Origin: Eubacteriaceae bacterium
Lineage (GTDB): Bacteria; Bacillota; Clostridia; Peptostreptococcales; Anaerovoracaceae
Direction of reading: 5' to 3'
Assembly (NCBI GenBank): GCA_022652985.1
Contig: JALCRY010000011.1
Location: 1 to 50,422, forward strand
DNA length: 50,422 nt
The translations under genes and the position numbers were made by a program. The notes beneath the pieces are model-generated. The model had not been told where the DNA came from and did no database searches. It saw only the letters and a list, made by a program, of their open reading frames with translations. Positions 16,262 through 24,867 of the stretch are shown here, piece after piece. Positions within the stretch are counted from its first letter, which is position 1, and every line of letters starts with the position of its first letter.

Positions 16262-17629
16262 ATGAAGAATTTTCTTATGAGGGCCGCAGCCGGTCCTTTC
16301 GACAACCCTTCGCATTTCAGAGGCATAAGCGAAAACATGGTGAACGGCAATACCGGCAACCTCATGTTTACGCACAGCATCTCAAGAGCGCTCATGCTTG
16401 AAGGCGTGAGCATCGACTACACGAAGACCGATCATTATATTTCCGCCGGCGAAGCTGAGGAGATGAATGCGAAGTACGACTGTTTCGTCATTCCTCTGGC
16501 CAATGCTTTCCGTAAGGACTTTGAGTTCGAGCTGAATTATCTCACCGATATGGTGAAGAAGCTCGATATGCCGTGCATCGTCATCGGCGTAGGTTACCAG
16601 GGAGAGCTTTCCGACAGCGCGAATAAAGAACAGCCTATGGATGAGAGCGTGCAGGCTTTCATGAAAGCTGTGCTGAAGAAGTCCGCTTCTGTCGGCCTGA
16701 GAGGGGAAATGACGGCGAAGTATCTGGAGCGGCTCGGCTTCAAAAGAGAGCGCGACTTCACGGTCATCGGCTGCCCGTCGATGTATCTCTACGGAGAAGA
16801 TCTGCCGCATCCGAAACCGCTGGAACTGACGCCGCAGTCGAGGATAAACCTGAACTGCAAGGTGGTGCTCCCGCAGAAGATCCACGACTTCATGAATGTC
16901 GTCTGCGAACAGATCCCGGATCATTACTACATCCCGCAGAATACGTATGAACTGAAAACGGTGTACTGCGGAATGCCGCTGAAATATTCCCGGAACGTTA
17001 AGGTGCCGGCTAATTATCCGGGCGACCTTTCGCATAAACTGTACAGGGAAAACAGGGTGCGCGGATTCGTGACGGCCGAGAGCTGGATGAATTTCCTGGC
17101 GCAGGGCGATATGAATTTCGGGACCAGGATACACGGCAATATCGCCGGGATCCTCGCCGGTGTACCTGTGTATATTGTGGCTCCTGATACGAGAGTTCTG
17201 GAGCTTTCGAATTATCACAATATCCCGCATATGACTATGGAGGAACTCGATCCGGCGATGAATATCTTCGACATCGTGAAGGATGTGGATTTCGATCAGA
17301 TACAGATCGGGCACCGGGAGCGCTTTGCGCATTACATGGACTTTATGCATGACAACGGGTTTGATACGATATTCGATCATGAGCTGGAGACCATACCGTT
17401 CGACGAGAAAGTTAAGGAGACGGATTTCCTGGGGCCTGTGATGCCGCTGCCGTTCGCGTCGGCTGAAGAGCAGGCGGAAGCCATGAAGATGTGGACCGAC
17501 AAGATCGATGAGCTGAGAGCAAAGAACAAGAAGCTCAGATACGATGTGAAGCATCCGGCGAGAAGTACGGCGAGACGCGCGAAGCGCAGACTGATCAGGA
17601 AGATCAGAACGAGATCGGTGAAAAAGTAG
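16262..17629 (+). CDS. Polysaccharide pyruvyltransferase family protein
   Basis: The 455-aa protein resembles the polysaccharide pyruvyltransferase/WcaK-type family: N-terminal glycine-containing region with GNTGNLMF, a central IVIGVGYQGEL segment, VGLRGEMTAKYLERLG (the 'seen as sealed partner' motif S-x-R-[GD]-x-x-S/T), VIGCPSMYLYG, and a C-terminal GTRIHGNIAGILAGVPVYIVAPDTR motif characteristic of the family. Members add ketal pyruvate or otherwise modify envelope glycopolymers. ATG 16262 follows GGGGAGA (16250-16256). The C-terminus is very basic (SARRAKRRLIRKIRTR-type), suggesting membrane or polymer association. Last gene of the operon, ending 27 bp before a terminator. Confidence 0.78.
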   Translation: MKNFLMRAAAGPFDNPSHFRGISENMVNGNTGNLMFTHSISRALMLEGVSIDYTKTDHYISAGEAEEMNAKYDCFVIPLANAFRKDFEFELNYLTDMVKKLDMPCIVIGVGYQGELSDSANKEQPMDESVQAFMKAVLKKSASVGLRGEMTAKYLERLGFKRERDFTVIGCPSMYLYGEDLPHPKPLELTPQSRINLNCKVVLPQKIHDFMNVVCEQIPDHYYIPQNTYELKTVYCGMPLKYSRNVKVPANYPGDLSHKLYRENRVRGFVTAESWMNFLAQGDMNFGTRIHGNIAGILAGVPVYIVAPDTRVLELSNYHNIPHMTMEELDPAMNIFDIVKDVDFDQIQIGHRERFAHYMDFMHDNGFDTIFDHELETIPFDEKVKETDFLGPVMPLPFASAEEQAEAMKMWTDKIDELRAKNKKLRYDVKHPARSTARRAKRRLIRKIRTRSVKK

Positions 17630-17655
17630 ACAAGGCAAATTAAATAAAAGCAAAA

Positions 17656-17704
17656 TAAGAGGCTCTGCACCGGGGATCATCCCGTGATGCAGGGCCTCTT
17701 TTGT
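17656..17704. terminator. Bidirectional intrinsic terminator
   Basis: TAAGAGGC-T-CTGCA on the left pairs with TGCAG-G-GCCTCTTTT on the right across a loop that itself can pair (CGGGGAT/ATCCCG). T-rich on the right for the rightward operon and A-rich on the left for the leftward LTA-synthase-like gene, so it can end both transcripts. Confidence 0.85.
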
Positions 17705-17737
17705 TATACCGCTGAGTTCCGGGTTTCTTCCGGCGCT

Positions 17738-20425
17738 TTACTTCAGATAGTAGAAGTTGCTGACTCTGTTTTTATAGTCGATCAGTTCGTTGTACTGGAC
17801 CATTTCATATTCGTTGATATACTTCGTGTATTTCGACTTTTCGCCGACATCATATATCTTGCCGTTGTCGCCCTTGTAGCAGATCGCTGTTATCACAGGG
17901 ACTTTCTTTTCGAGATCGAGCAGGTACTTGTTGTAGCCTGTGAGACTCTGGCCGGTCATCTTCGCCAGGTACGAACCGAGATAGTTGGCGCTGATATCCA
18001 GGTTGTCCTTCGACTTGATATTATAGTTTGCCCAGATCATTACCGGCACCTGATATTTCTTTTCAGTCTCCGCCAGCGTGAGCTTGTTCGACGACTTGCC
18101 GTAAAGGCTGTTGTAGAAGCTGTCGCCTACGCGCGGCTGATGGTCTCCGTACATAACGATGATCGTCGGCTGATCCACAGTCTGGAAATATGTTATGAGG
18201 GTCTGCAGGGCCTCATCGGTCTTTTTGATCAGATTCAGATACTGCTCTGCCTGCTCCTCGCGGACGTCATCATTCGTAATAGTCACTTCTTTTTGCACGA
18301 CACCGTCTGTGAGCTTATATCCGCTGTGGTTCTGTATCGTCACGTTGAACATATAGAACGGCGCTGACGAGGTGGTGCCTGATTTGTATTTATTGTACTG
18401 CTTGATGATCTGGCTGAAGTCCTCCTTGTCCGAGACGTATGATCTCAGATACTGAGGATCCTTCAGATCGTCAAGTGAAATGAACTTGCTGAATCCAAGT
18501 TTCGGATAAGCCTTGGCTCTGTTGTATGAGGTCGCCATGCCCGGATGGAACGCAATATTGCCGCCGTACCCTTCGGCCTTCAGATTCTGTGTGAACGAAG
18601 GACTCTTGGTCTTGATCCTGTTGTTGTACGGGATCGATTTGAACGGCAGGAAATACATCGAGTCGCCGGTCAGGAATTCAAACTCCGTGTCGGCTGTGCC
18701 GCCGCCGAATACGGAGGAGTGCAGTGTGCCCTTGACGGTGTTCTTCTTCAGGCTGTGATAGAACGGCATGTAATCCGTCGACGTTTTGAAGTCGCCTACT
18801 GCATGCAGATCGGAAAACGCCTCGTTCATGATGACTATCACGTTCGGGCTCTTTGATGTGGTCGAAGTAACAGTCCTCGCTTTGTCGGAGGTGTAATTCT
18901 TCGTGACTTTCTCCACGTTCGCAACCGAGTAATCTTTCGGCTTCTTCGTGCGGGAGCTGTTGACTGTCAGAACGAACGATACCGCGTAGCCGTGATGCTT
19001 GTAGCTCGCCTTCGGGTTGAACCCGGATACATATATGCTGTTTTTGCTCAGGAAAGCATTGTTGCTGAGCAGCGCATACGAACCGCCGCCCCATACGCAA
19101 AGTATCAGCAGGACCGCCAGTCTCTTTTTGAGAGGCAGGCCCTTGTACGATTTCAGCGATGCAGTCACACAGCAGAAAATCAGAGTGATCGCTATCGCCC
19201 AGATGCACGCTTTGCCGAACACGAGAGTATAGCTGGCCGCTACGTCCTTGGCCGTGCCGATGGAACTGAAATCAGTAGCTATCAGCGGGCAGTCTCTGAA
19301 CTGTATCAGCATGTAGTTTATGAAACCGAAGATGAAGGTCAGCGCGACCGTAAGGATCGCCGTGCCTTTTGTCCTGTTGGATATCGTGTAGAAAAACCAC
19401 CAGACGAATCCTATCACCAGCGCATTGAGGAATCCGTTGAGCGAGAAGATCATTCTGACCGTCTCGCTTGTACGCATGCCGGATATCTTGCACAGCAGAT
19501 AGAAAGAGACGAAAGGCGACATGATAAACAGGATGCGTATGATCAGCATGTTCAGATCGAGGTCTTTTTTGCCGCGTCTGCGCCTGGATCTTTCATAGAG
19601 TTCGCTCAGATACTGCATAGGAAGCAGGATGAATATGATGGAAGCCAGGATCATCGCGCTGAAAAGCACAAATATAAATTTGTTGAAGTGCAGGTACTGT
19701 ATCGAACAGAACAGTCTTTCGCTGCCCATGTTCTTCCCGTTGACCTTCAGCACGCTGTCGTTGCTGTATTTGTTGTCGCCGACAAATATTCCGAAAGCGG
19801 CTTTGGAACTTACATTTTTCGTGGTGACCTTGAGTGTGTACTCCGAGCCCTTTTTAATGTCGACGCCTTTCTTATCAGCGGCGCTGACCGTGGTCTTGGA
19901 AACGATGCCGTTGGCATTGAGCTTTTCGGTATTGCCGTTGAAGTCGAACCTCGTGATCGAATCGTTGGCGACCATGCTTACATCAAGCTTGGAACTGCCC
20001 ACCGATTTTCCGTTCTTGTCGAGTACCGTGACATAGACCGTGCCCTTGGCCGTATAGCTCGAAGGGTTGTGGAAGAACAGCTTGATCTTGTTCAGCTTGG
20101 TGTCGTGCGCGATGAATGTCTGAGTCACGGTCTGGCTGCCTTTGAGCGATATCCGTTTGTCGGAAGGCACCTTGGCCTGATACCTTTCATAATCAGATTT
20201 CGCCACCGTCGGATCATCCTTGATCGCGGACAGTTCTTCGGAAGTAAGAAGATCTCCCTTCAGATCGTTGAAATACGATTTACCGATCAGAAAACTGTCT
20301 TTCTGTGTGAATATGAAAATGAGGCATGCTATGAGGATAATTATCAGGATGATTTTCTTGACCCCGAATTCCTTCCTGACATAGTAGGCCGCAGAATGGT
20401 TGTTGATTTTTTCAGCGGAATTCAT
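17738..20425 (-). CDS. LTA synthase family phosphoglycerol transferase/sulfatase-fold protein
   Basis: The 895-aa membrane protein has a first helix (about residues 19-36), an extracytoplasmic beta-rich region (about 40-240), several further helices (about 245-460) and a C-terminal extracellular alkaline-phosphatase-superfamily domain (about 520-850). The catalytic set is visible: Glu in VIMNEAF (about 532), nucleophile Thr in GGGTADTEFE (about 577), and the YGDHQPR metal site (about 758). LtaS-type enzymes polymerise glycerol phosphate from phosphatidylglycerol. It is longer than LtaS (about 650 aa) because of the N-terminal beta domain. I chose ATG 20425 (AGGGAGAT upstream), as the extension to 20515 overlaps the promoter. 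It converges on the teichoic-type operon. Confidence 0.85.
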   Translation of the reverse strand: MNSAEKINNHSAAYYVRKEFGVKKIILIIILIACLIFIFTQKDSFLIGKSYFNDLKGDLLTSEELSAIKDDPTVAKSDYERYQAKVPSDKRISLKGSQTVTQTFIAHDTKLNKIKLFFHNPSSYTAKGTVYVTVLDKNGKSVGSSKLDVSMVANDSITRFDFNGNTEKLNANGIVSKTTVSAADKKGVDIKKGSEYTLKVTTKNVSSKAAFGIFVGDNKYSNDSVLKVNGKNMGSERLFCSIQYLHFNKFIFVLFSAMILASIIFILLPMQYLSELYERSRRRRGKKDLDLNMLIIRILFIMSPFVSFYLLCKISGMRTSETVRMIFSLNGFLNALVIGFVWWFFYTISNRTKGTAILTVALTFIFGFINYMLIQFRDCPLIATDFSSIGTAKDVAASYTLVFGKACIWAIAITLIFCCVTASLKSYKGLPLKKRLAVLLILCVWGGGSYALLSNNAFLSKNSIYVSGFNPKASYKHHGYAVSFVLTVNSSRTKKPKDYSVANVEKVTKNYTSDKARTVTSTTSKSPNVIVIMNEAFSDLHAVGDFKTSTDYMPFYHSLKKNTVKGTLHSSVFGGGTADTEFEFLTGDSMYFLPFKSIPYNNRIKTKSPSFTQNLKAEGYGGNIAFHPGMATSYNRAKAYPKLGFSKFISLDDLKDPQYLRSYVSDKEDFSQIIKQYNKYKSGTTSSAPFYMFNVTIQNHSGYKLTDGVVQKEVTITNDDVREEQAEQYLNLIKKTDEALQTLITYFQTVDQPTIIVMYGDHQPRVGDSFYNSLYGKSSNKLTLAETEKKYQVPVMIWANYNIKSKDNLDISANYLGSYLAKMTGQSLTGYNKYLLDLEKKVPVITAICYKGDNGKIYDVGEKSKYTKYINEYEMVQYNELIDYKNRVSNFYYLK

Positions 20426-20471
20426 TAAAACATATCTCCCTAACTTTAATAATAAACTTTTGTACTGAGGT

Positions 20472-20480
20472 ATTATACCA
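20472..20480 (-). promoter_or_regulatory. Extended -10 promoter of the LTA-synthase-like gene
   Basis: On the minus strand, TGG-TATAAT (-10 at 20472-20477) lies about 47 bp before the ATG. No good -35 is seen at 16-18 bp, so recognition would depend on the extended -10. Confidence 0.6.
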
Positions 20481-20606
20481 CGAAGTGAAATAATAGGCGA
20501 TAACAAGTCGGTCACAAACTGATCATTTAAGCATTATTTCAGCGGTGCACTTTATGGTATATGTAAATAGTGTGATGAAAGCTGAAAAATTCAGAGGTAT
20601 AAAGAA

Positions 20607-21806
20607 ATGAATAAAATCATACGTACGGCGGCGGCCGCACTGCTGATTGCAGTAATGCCGTTTTGCCTGGCAGCATGCGGATCGGGCTCGGGTACAGGCA
20701 GTTCGGCGTCGGCGTCGACGGCTTCAGTCAAAAACACCGAGCTCAAAGCGGGGACCTATACCGTAACGATCGGCGGCAAGTCGGTGACATACAAAGCCGC
20801 CTATATCGTCGACGGCATAGACGCGACTATAAGCGGCGGCACCTATAAAGCGGCGGCCGCTAAGAACAAGACAGTATTTCTCGTCTGCAACGGCGGCTCG
20901 CTGACGATCTCCGATGCCACAGTCAAAAAGAGCGGCAGCGGTGAAAGCAGCGGAGATGACTATAATTTCTACGGCACCAACTCGGCGATAGTCGTCGTGG
21001 GCAAGGGCAGCAAAGCAACGATCAGCAATGTTAAGATCACCACTGATGCCGAAGGCGCGAACGCGATATTTGCCACGAAGAGCGGCAGCGCGGATGTCAG
21101 TGATACGACGATCACGACGACGGAAAATTCCTCCCGCGGACTGGACGCGACTTACAGCGGCATCATCGACGCCAAGGATATGACTATTACTACATCAGGC
21201 GAGCACTGCGCGACTTTGGCGACGGACCGCGGCGGCGGCACGGTAACGGTCACGGGCACGAACAAGCTGACAACGAAAGGTGACGGCAGTCCGATCATCT
21301 ACTCGACCGGCGATATTTCGGCGGACGGCGTGACGGGAAGCTCGGCGAAATCACAGGCAGTCGTGGTGGAAGGAAAGAACAAAGCGGCGCTGACGAACTC
21401 AAAAGTGACCGTCAAAGACGATCAGGGGATAATGATGTATCAGAGCATGTCCGGCGATGCGGCCGATCAGGATTCATCGGCAGACCATTCCACCTGCGTG
21501 CTCAAAAATACGACAATCGTGACGAAGAGCAACTACCCGATGATATATATTACCAATACCAAGGCAAAGATGAAGGTCACGAATGTGACATTCACGGCTG
21601 AAAAATGCCGGACGCTGATCAAAGCGACCTCCGACAGATGGGGAACTTCAGGCTCCAACGGCGGAACGTTCACGCTGACAGCTCATGATACGAAGCTCAG
21701 CGGCAGGATCAAAGCGAACAGCATCAGCAGCATCGTGGTGAAACTGCTCGACGGTTCTGTGCAGTCAGGTTCGACCAGCGGCAGCGTAACGGTCACGAAC
21801 GAGTAA
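20607..21806 (+). CDS. Beta-helix lipoprotein, hypothetical
   Basis: The 399-aa protein begins with a lipoprotein signal and lipobox (CLAAC, Cys at about residue 23), then a Gly/Ser/Ala linker, then many short rungs with alternating Thr/Ile/Asp/Gly (TISGGTYKAA, LTISDATVKKSG, ATISNVKITTD, ADVSDTTITTTENSSRG, TVTGTNKLTT), typical of a right-handed parallel beta-helix. It resembles carbohydrate-binding-domain-containing or autotransporter-like helix proteins on Firmicutes surfaces. No catalytic site is recognisable. The leading ribosome site is weak (GAGGT). Its last 14 bases overlap the 3' end of the convergent acetyltransferase gene. Confidence 0.7.
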   Translation: MNKIIRTAAAALLIAVMPFCLAACGSGSGTGSSASASTASVKNTELKAGTYTVTIGGKSVTYKAAYIVDGIDATISGGTYKAAAAKNKTVFLVCNGGSLTISDATVKKSGSGESSGDDYNFYGTNSAIVVVGKGSKATISNVKITTDAEGANAIFATKSGSADVSDTTITTTENSSRGLDATYSGIIDAKDMTITTSGEHCATLATDRGGGTVTVTGTNKLTTKGDGSPIIYSTGDISADGVTGSSAKSQAVVVEGKNKAALTNSKVTVKDDQGIMMYQSMSGDAADQDSSADHSTCVLKNTTIVTKSNYPMIYITNTKAKMKVTNVTFTAEKCRTLIKATSDRWGTSGSNGGTFTLTAHDTKLSGRIKANSISSIVVKLLDGSVQSGSTSGSVTVTNE

Positions 21807-22359
21807 TATCAGGATCGCCGCAGTGCATGAGCTCCCATTCCGACCGGAACATGGAGTAGCACATGGTGTCGCGGACCGACCCGTCATAGATTTTGTAAGA
21901 GTATCTCAGCGTACCTTCATATGTGAAACCGAGTTTCTCGATGACGCGCTGAGATCTTTTATTGTTGGGATTTGTCGTAATGGAGATCATGTCGTAGCGC
22001 ATGACCTGAAAAGCGTAACGGAGCACTTCCTGAGCAGCTTCGGTCATGAGTCCTCTGCCCCAGTAGTCTTCCGACATCGAATAACCCAGCTCGGCGGCTC
22101 TCACGCGCGGCCGGCGGTAATCGGGAGAAAAACCTATGCTGCCTATCGCGCGGCCGGTTTCCTTGTCGACGATCTTCCAGGTATCGTTCGGGATGAAAAT
22201 ACCGCGGATCCTTTTCCGGGATTCTCTGATGGTCTTATGAGGCGCCCAGCCGGCGTTCGGACCGACATTGGGATTTTTCGCATATGCAAAAAGGTCCGCC
22301 GCGTCTCTGCGGACGTTCCATTGTTCAAGCTTCAGCCTTTCAGTTTCGAGTTTATCCAC
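21793..22359 (-). CDS. GNAT family N-acetyltransferase (RimJ/RimL-like)
   Basis: The 188-aa protein starts with the TERLKLEQW beta strand typical of RimJ/RimL-type GNATs. It contains GRAIGSIGF (beta 4), AELGYSMSEDYWGRGLMTEAAQEVLRYAF (acetyl-CoA pyrophosphate loop GRGLMTEA) and NPNNKRSQRVIEKLGFTYEG (alpha 4/beta 7). It transfers acetyl from acetyl-CoA to an amine; the target is unknown. I chose the GTG at 22359, with GAAAGGA 9 nt upstream. A longer frame reaching 22425 would start upstream of the promoter at 22393-22421 and adds an unlikely hydrophobic leader. Confidence 0.88.
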   Translation of the reverse strand: MDKLETERLKLEQWNVRRDAADLFAYAKNPNVGPNAGWAPHKTIRESRKRIRGIFIPNDTWKIVDKETGRAIGSIGFSPDYRRPRVRAAELGYSMSEDYWGRGLMTEAAQEVLRYAFQVMRYDMISITTNPNNKRSQRVIEKLGFTYEGTLRYSYKIYDGSVRDTMCYSMFRSEWELMHCGDPDITRS

Positions 22360-22392
22360 TGGCAAATATCCTTTCTCCGAGCCCCCTCGTAT

Positions 22393-22421
22393 AATATATA
22401 TTAGACAGACGGCGAGTGCAA
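22393..22421 (-). promoter_or_regulatory. Promoter of the acetyltransferase gene
   Basis: Minus strand -35 TTGCAC (22416-22421), 17-bp spacer, -10 TATATT (22393-22398). The predicted start of transcription leaves a leader of about 25 nt to the GTG. Confidence 0.65.
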
Positions 22422-22433
22422 GCATCAGCCATA

Positions 22434-22442
22434 TGGTATAAT
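22434..22442 (+). promoter_or_regulatory. Extended -10 promoter of the macrodomain gene
   Basis: TGG-TATAAT with -10 at 22437-22442, followed by GGGGAGG and ATG 22468. No clear -35. It is divergent from the acetyltransferase promoter. Confidence 0.6.
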
Positions 22443-22467
22443 AAAATAAATACGGGGAGGTCTGGAG

Positions 22468-23466
22468 ATGCCATTTTTAATGATCAGAAACGATATTGTC
22501 AGAGTCGAAGCGGACGCGGTCGTGAATCCTGCCAGCACTATGCTGACAGAGGGCCGCGGCACGAGCAGAGGCATCTATCTGGCGGCCGGGGAAAAGGAGC
22601 TGGCGGATGCGTGCCGGGCGATCGGGCACTGCGATATCGGTCAGGCAGTAATGACCGACGGTTTTGCGCTGCCGGCAAAGAAGATCATTCACGCAGCGGC
22701 TCCCGTGTGGGACGGCGGCGGCCCGGCGGCGGAAAAAATGCTGTACGATACATATACCGCAGCCCTGAAACTGGCGCAGGACAGCGGACTGGGATCGATA
22801 GCTTTCCCGCTTCTGTCCACGGGCAGCAACGGATTTCCGCACAAGATCGCCTTCAAAACAGCCGTCTCGGCCATTACCGGCTTCCTGCTCGACAGCGATC
22901 TCCTGGTGTATCTCGTCCTGTACGACAAGACCTCGCTCGAGGTCAGCAAAAGCCTGACGGCAATGATCGATGAGCATATCGACGACGATTACGTCAGCGG
23001 AAAAGACGAGTCCTACAGAGGAAAGGCACTTTTCGGAGTAAGGAACATGGTATCGGACAGTATCTGCGTCAATGAAGCAAACGCCGAAGCCGATTATGAC
23101 AATCTCCGGAAGCTTATGGGCAGAGAAGCGGAGACTTTTTCGGAGATGCTGTTCAGGCTGATCGATGAAAAGGGTCTGACCGATCCGGAAGTCTATCACA
23201 GGGCGAATCTGGACAGACGGCTGTTTTCCAAGATAAGGAACTCGGCCGGTTATCAGCCGGGGAAAAGGACTGTGGCCGCGCTGGCCGTGGCGCTGGAGCT
23301 TTCGCTCGACGAAGCGGTCGATCTGCTGGGGAAAGCCGGCTACGCCTTTACCGACGCCTCGAAGTTCGACAGGATCGTTTCTTTTTATATCAAGGAAGGC
23401 GAGTATGATATCTTCACGATAAACGAGGCGCTGTTCTACTTCGACCAGCGGCTGCTGGGACAGTGA
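22468..23466 (+). CDS. Macrodomain protein with C-terminal helix-turn-helix-like domain
   Basis: Residues 1-165 of this 332-aa protein are a macrodomain: VVNPASTML (ADP-ribose adenine/phosphate loop 1), GRGTSRGIYLAAG, and the phosphate loop FPLLSTGSNGFP. Macrodomains bind or hydrolyse ADP-ribose adducts. Residues about 215-300 look all-helical and XRE-like: ETFSEMLFRLIDEKGLTDPEVY, ANLDRRLFSKIRN, GKRTVAALAVALELSLDEAVDLLGKAGYA. The order of helices (ligand 'x-x-x-N-L-D-R-R-x-F-S-K-I-R' then 'T-V-x-x-L-A-V-A-L-x-L') is that of a lambda-repressor-type fold. So an ADP-ribose-linked domain is joined to a possible DNA- or protein-binding domain. ATG 22468 follows GGGGAGG. Confidence 0.8.
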   Translation: MPFLMIRNDIVRVEADAVVNPASTMLTEGRGTSRGIYLAAGEKELADACRAIGHCDIGQAVMTDGFALPAKKIIHAAAPVWDGGGPAAEKMLYDTYTAALKLAQDSGLGSIAFPLLSTGSNGFPHKIAFKTAVSAITGFLLDSDLLVYLVLYDKTSLEVSKSLTAMIDEHIDDDYVSGKDESYRGKALFGVRNMVSDSICVNEANAEADYDNLRKLMGREAETFSEMLFRLIDEKGLTDPEVYHRANLDRRLFSKIRNSAGYQPGKRTVAALAVALELSLDEAVDLLGKAGYAFTDASKFDRIVSFYIKEGEYDIFTINEALFYFDQRLLGQ

Positions 23467-23576
23467 TCCGGCGGCGAAAGCGGGGCGCAGGACCGCGCCG
23501 ACGGATCAGAGTAATGGACCTCGCCGGCGAATTTGTCGCCTGCGAAGCGACCATAAAGTATGAATAAAATATTAAG

Positions 23577-23612
23577 ATGGCTGTAATGAAAAGAAATTAC
23601 AGTCATTTTTTT
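23577..23612 (+). terminator. Terminator-like hairpin just upstream of the vWA gene
   Basis: ATGGCTGTAAT (23577-23587) pairs with ATTACAGTCAT (23596-23606; one G-T pair) around an 8-nt loop and is followed by seven Ts. It could end the macrodomain transcript. However, it sits only 3 nt before the GGAGGT ribosome site (23615-23620) of the next gene, with no convincing promoter between them, so an attenuator role is possible. Confidence 0.75.
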
Positions 23613-23628
23613 ATGGAGGTGCATAAAA

Positions 23629-24270
23629 ATGAAGAACAATATAACAGAACTCGTATTCATACTGGACAGAAGCGGATCGATGTCAGGGCTGGAAAGCGAT
23701 ACTATCGGCGGATTCAATGCCATGCTCGAAAAACAGAAGAAAGAAGAGGGACGTATCAACGTCACAACAGTGCTGTTCGACGATAAGATCGAGATCGTGC
23801 ATGACAGAGTGCCTGCGGAAAATACGCAGCCTATGACACAGGAGACATATTACGTGCGCGGGTGCACGGCACTCCTCGACGCAGTCGGCGCGACAGTCAG
23901 CCATATCGCGAATACGCAGAAGTATCTGAGACCCGAAGACCGTGCGGATAAAGTCATTACTGTGATCATTACCGACGGACTTGAGAATGCGAGCCGCAGA
24001 TACAGCCGCGGAGAAGTCAAAAAAATGATAGAGCTGGAAAAAGAAAAATACGGCTGGGAGTTCATATTCCTCGGGGCGAATATCGATGCCGCGGGAGAAG
24101 CGGGTAGCATCGGGATAGACGATGACAGGGCCGTGGATTACCGGAATGACAGCGCCGGCGTAAAGCTCAATTATGATGTCGTCTGCGAGACGATCAGTTG
24201 TATGCGCATTGCCGAGAAACGCGTCGACGGTTCGTGGAAGAAAAAGATCGAAGAGGACAAAGACAGATAG
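23629..24270 (+). CDS. vWA (von Willebrand factor A) domain protein, TerY-like
   Basis: The 213-aa protein is a single cytoplasmic vWA domain: MIDAS motif DRSGSMSG (about residues 14-21), GCTALLDAVG (the conserved Thr of the MIDAS, about 84-93) and IITDGLENAS (Asp of the third MIDAS loop, about 115-124). It has no signal peptide. vWA proteins bind partners through a metal; stand-alone forms occur near tellurium-resistance and stress genes. ATG 23629 follows GGAGGT. The upstream neighbour is the macrodomain gene; the pair could act together, but this is an inference from position only. Confidence 0.85.
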   Translation: MKNNITELVFILDRSGSMSGLESDTIGGFNAMLEKQKKEEGRINVTTVLFDDKIEIVHDRVPAENTQPMTQETYYVRGCTALLDAVGATVSHIANTQKYLRPEDRADKVITVIITDGLENASRRYSRGEVKKMIELEKEKYGWEFIFLGANIDAAGEAGSIGIDDDRAVDYRNDSAGVKLNYDVVCETISCMRIAEKRVDGSWKKKIEEDKDR

Positions 24271-24374
24271 GAAGCCCTGGCCACATGTCTAAAATCACGC
24301 GAAATATTATGGACAATAGTCTGTAGAATCGGCGCATCCTCTCGCGTAAAATTATAATCGAGGAGGATGTAGAT

Positions 24375-24746
24375 ATGAATACAAATGTTAAGAGGAACAC
24401 TTCGAGGTTATTTGCTGCTGTGCTGGCAGTAATGATGGTGTTCGTGTTCACAGCATGCGGCGCGAAGTACGCGGACAGTCCGTACGTCGGTACCTGGACA
24501 TCCGACAAGGTGACCATGTACGGCATAACGATCAGCTACGACATGGAAATGGACATCAAGGACACCGGGAAATTCTCATTCAAGGCCGGGGAAGATGACG
24601 GAAACGGCTCCTGGGAAATCAAGGACGACAAGTTCTATTATGAGGACAGCGGCACCAGCATCGAAGGGACGATCAAAAATGACAAGCTCCATGTAACATT
24701 TACTTCGGGCGGCTCGTCATTTACCAGCACAATGACGAAAAAGTAG
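24375..24746 (+). CDS. Small lipoprotein with lipocalin-like domain, hypothetical
   Basis: The 123-aa protein has a lipoprotein signal peptide with FTAC lipobox (Cys at about residue 28), then SPYVGTWTSDKVTM, alternating strands and KFSFKAGEDDGNGSWEIKDD. This resembles the small lipocalin-like/DUF4923-type lipoproteins with a GxW signature common in Clostridia. Mature size about 95 aa, membrane-anchored, function unknown. AGGAGG lies at 24361-24366. A terminator follows at 24786. Confidence 0.7.
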   Translation: MNTNVKRNTSRLFAAVLAVMMVFVFTACGAKYADSPYVGTWTSDKVTMYGITISYDMEMDIKDTGKFSFKAGEDDGNGSWEIKDDKFYYEDSGTSIEGTIKNDKLHVTFTSGGSSFTSTMTKK

Positions 24747-24785
24747 CGGCCGAAAGCCGGGATCATAAAAAGGGTGTGTAAGCAA

Positions 24786-24820
24786 ACATGCGCGGTTTCG
24801 GCCGCGCATGTAACTTTTTA
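24786..24820 (+). terminator. Intrinsic terminator of the lipoprotein gene
   Basis: Perfect 10-bp stem ACATGCGCGG (24786-24795) with 24802-24811, 6-nt loop, followed by TAACTTTTTA. Confidence 0.88.
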
Positions 24821-24840
24821 CTGGAAAGTTGTCCCGATAG

Positions 24841-24849
24841 TGTTATAAT
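24841..24849 (+). promoter_or_regulatory. Extended -10 promoter of tRNA-Val
   Basis: TGT-TATAAT with -10 at 24844-24849, 18 nt before the mature 5' end. A weak -35 (TGGAAA) lies 16 bp upstream. Confidence 0.6.
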
Positions 24850-24867
24850 AGGTGATGTCATCAGTAT

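Noticed and set aside
23464-23508. Inverted repeat TGATCCG...CGGATCA after the macrodomain gene as a terminator
   Set aside because: The arms are only 7 bp with a 31-nt loop and no T-run; the hairpin at 23577 is much stronger.
24353-24358. TATAAT as the -10 of the small lipoprotein gene
   Set aside because: It is only 2 bp before the AGGAGG ribosome site, so the transcript would begin inside or after that site.
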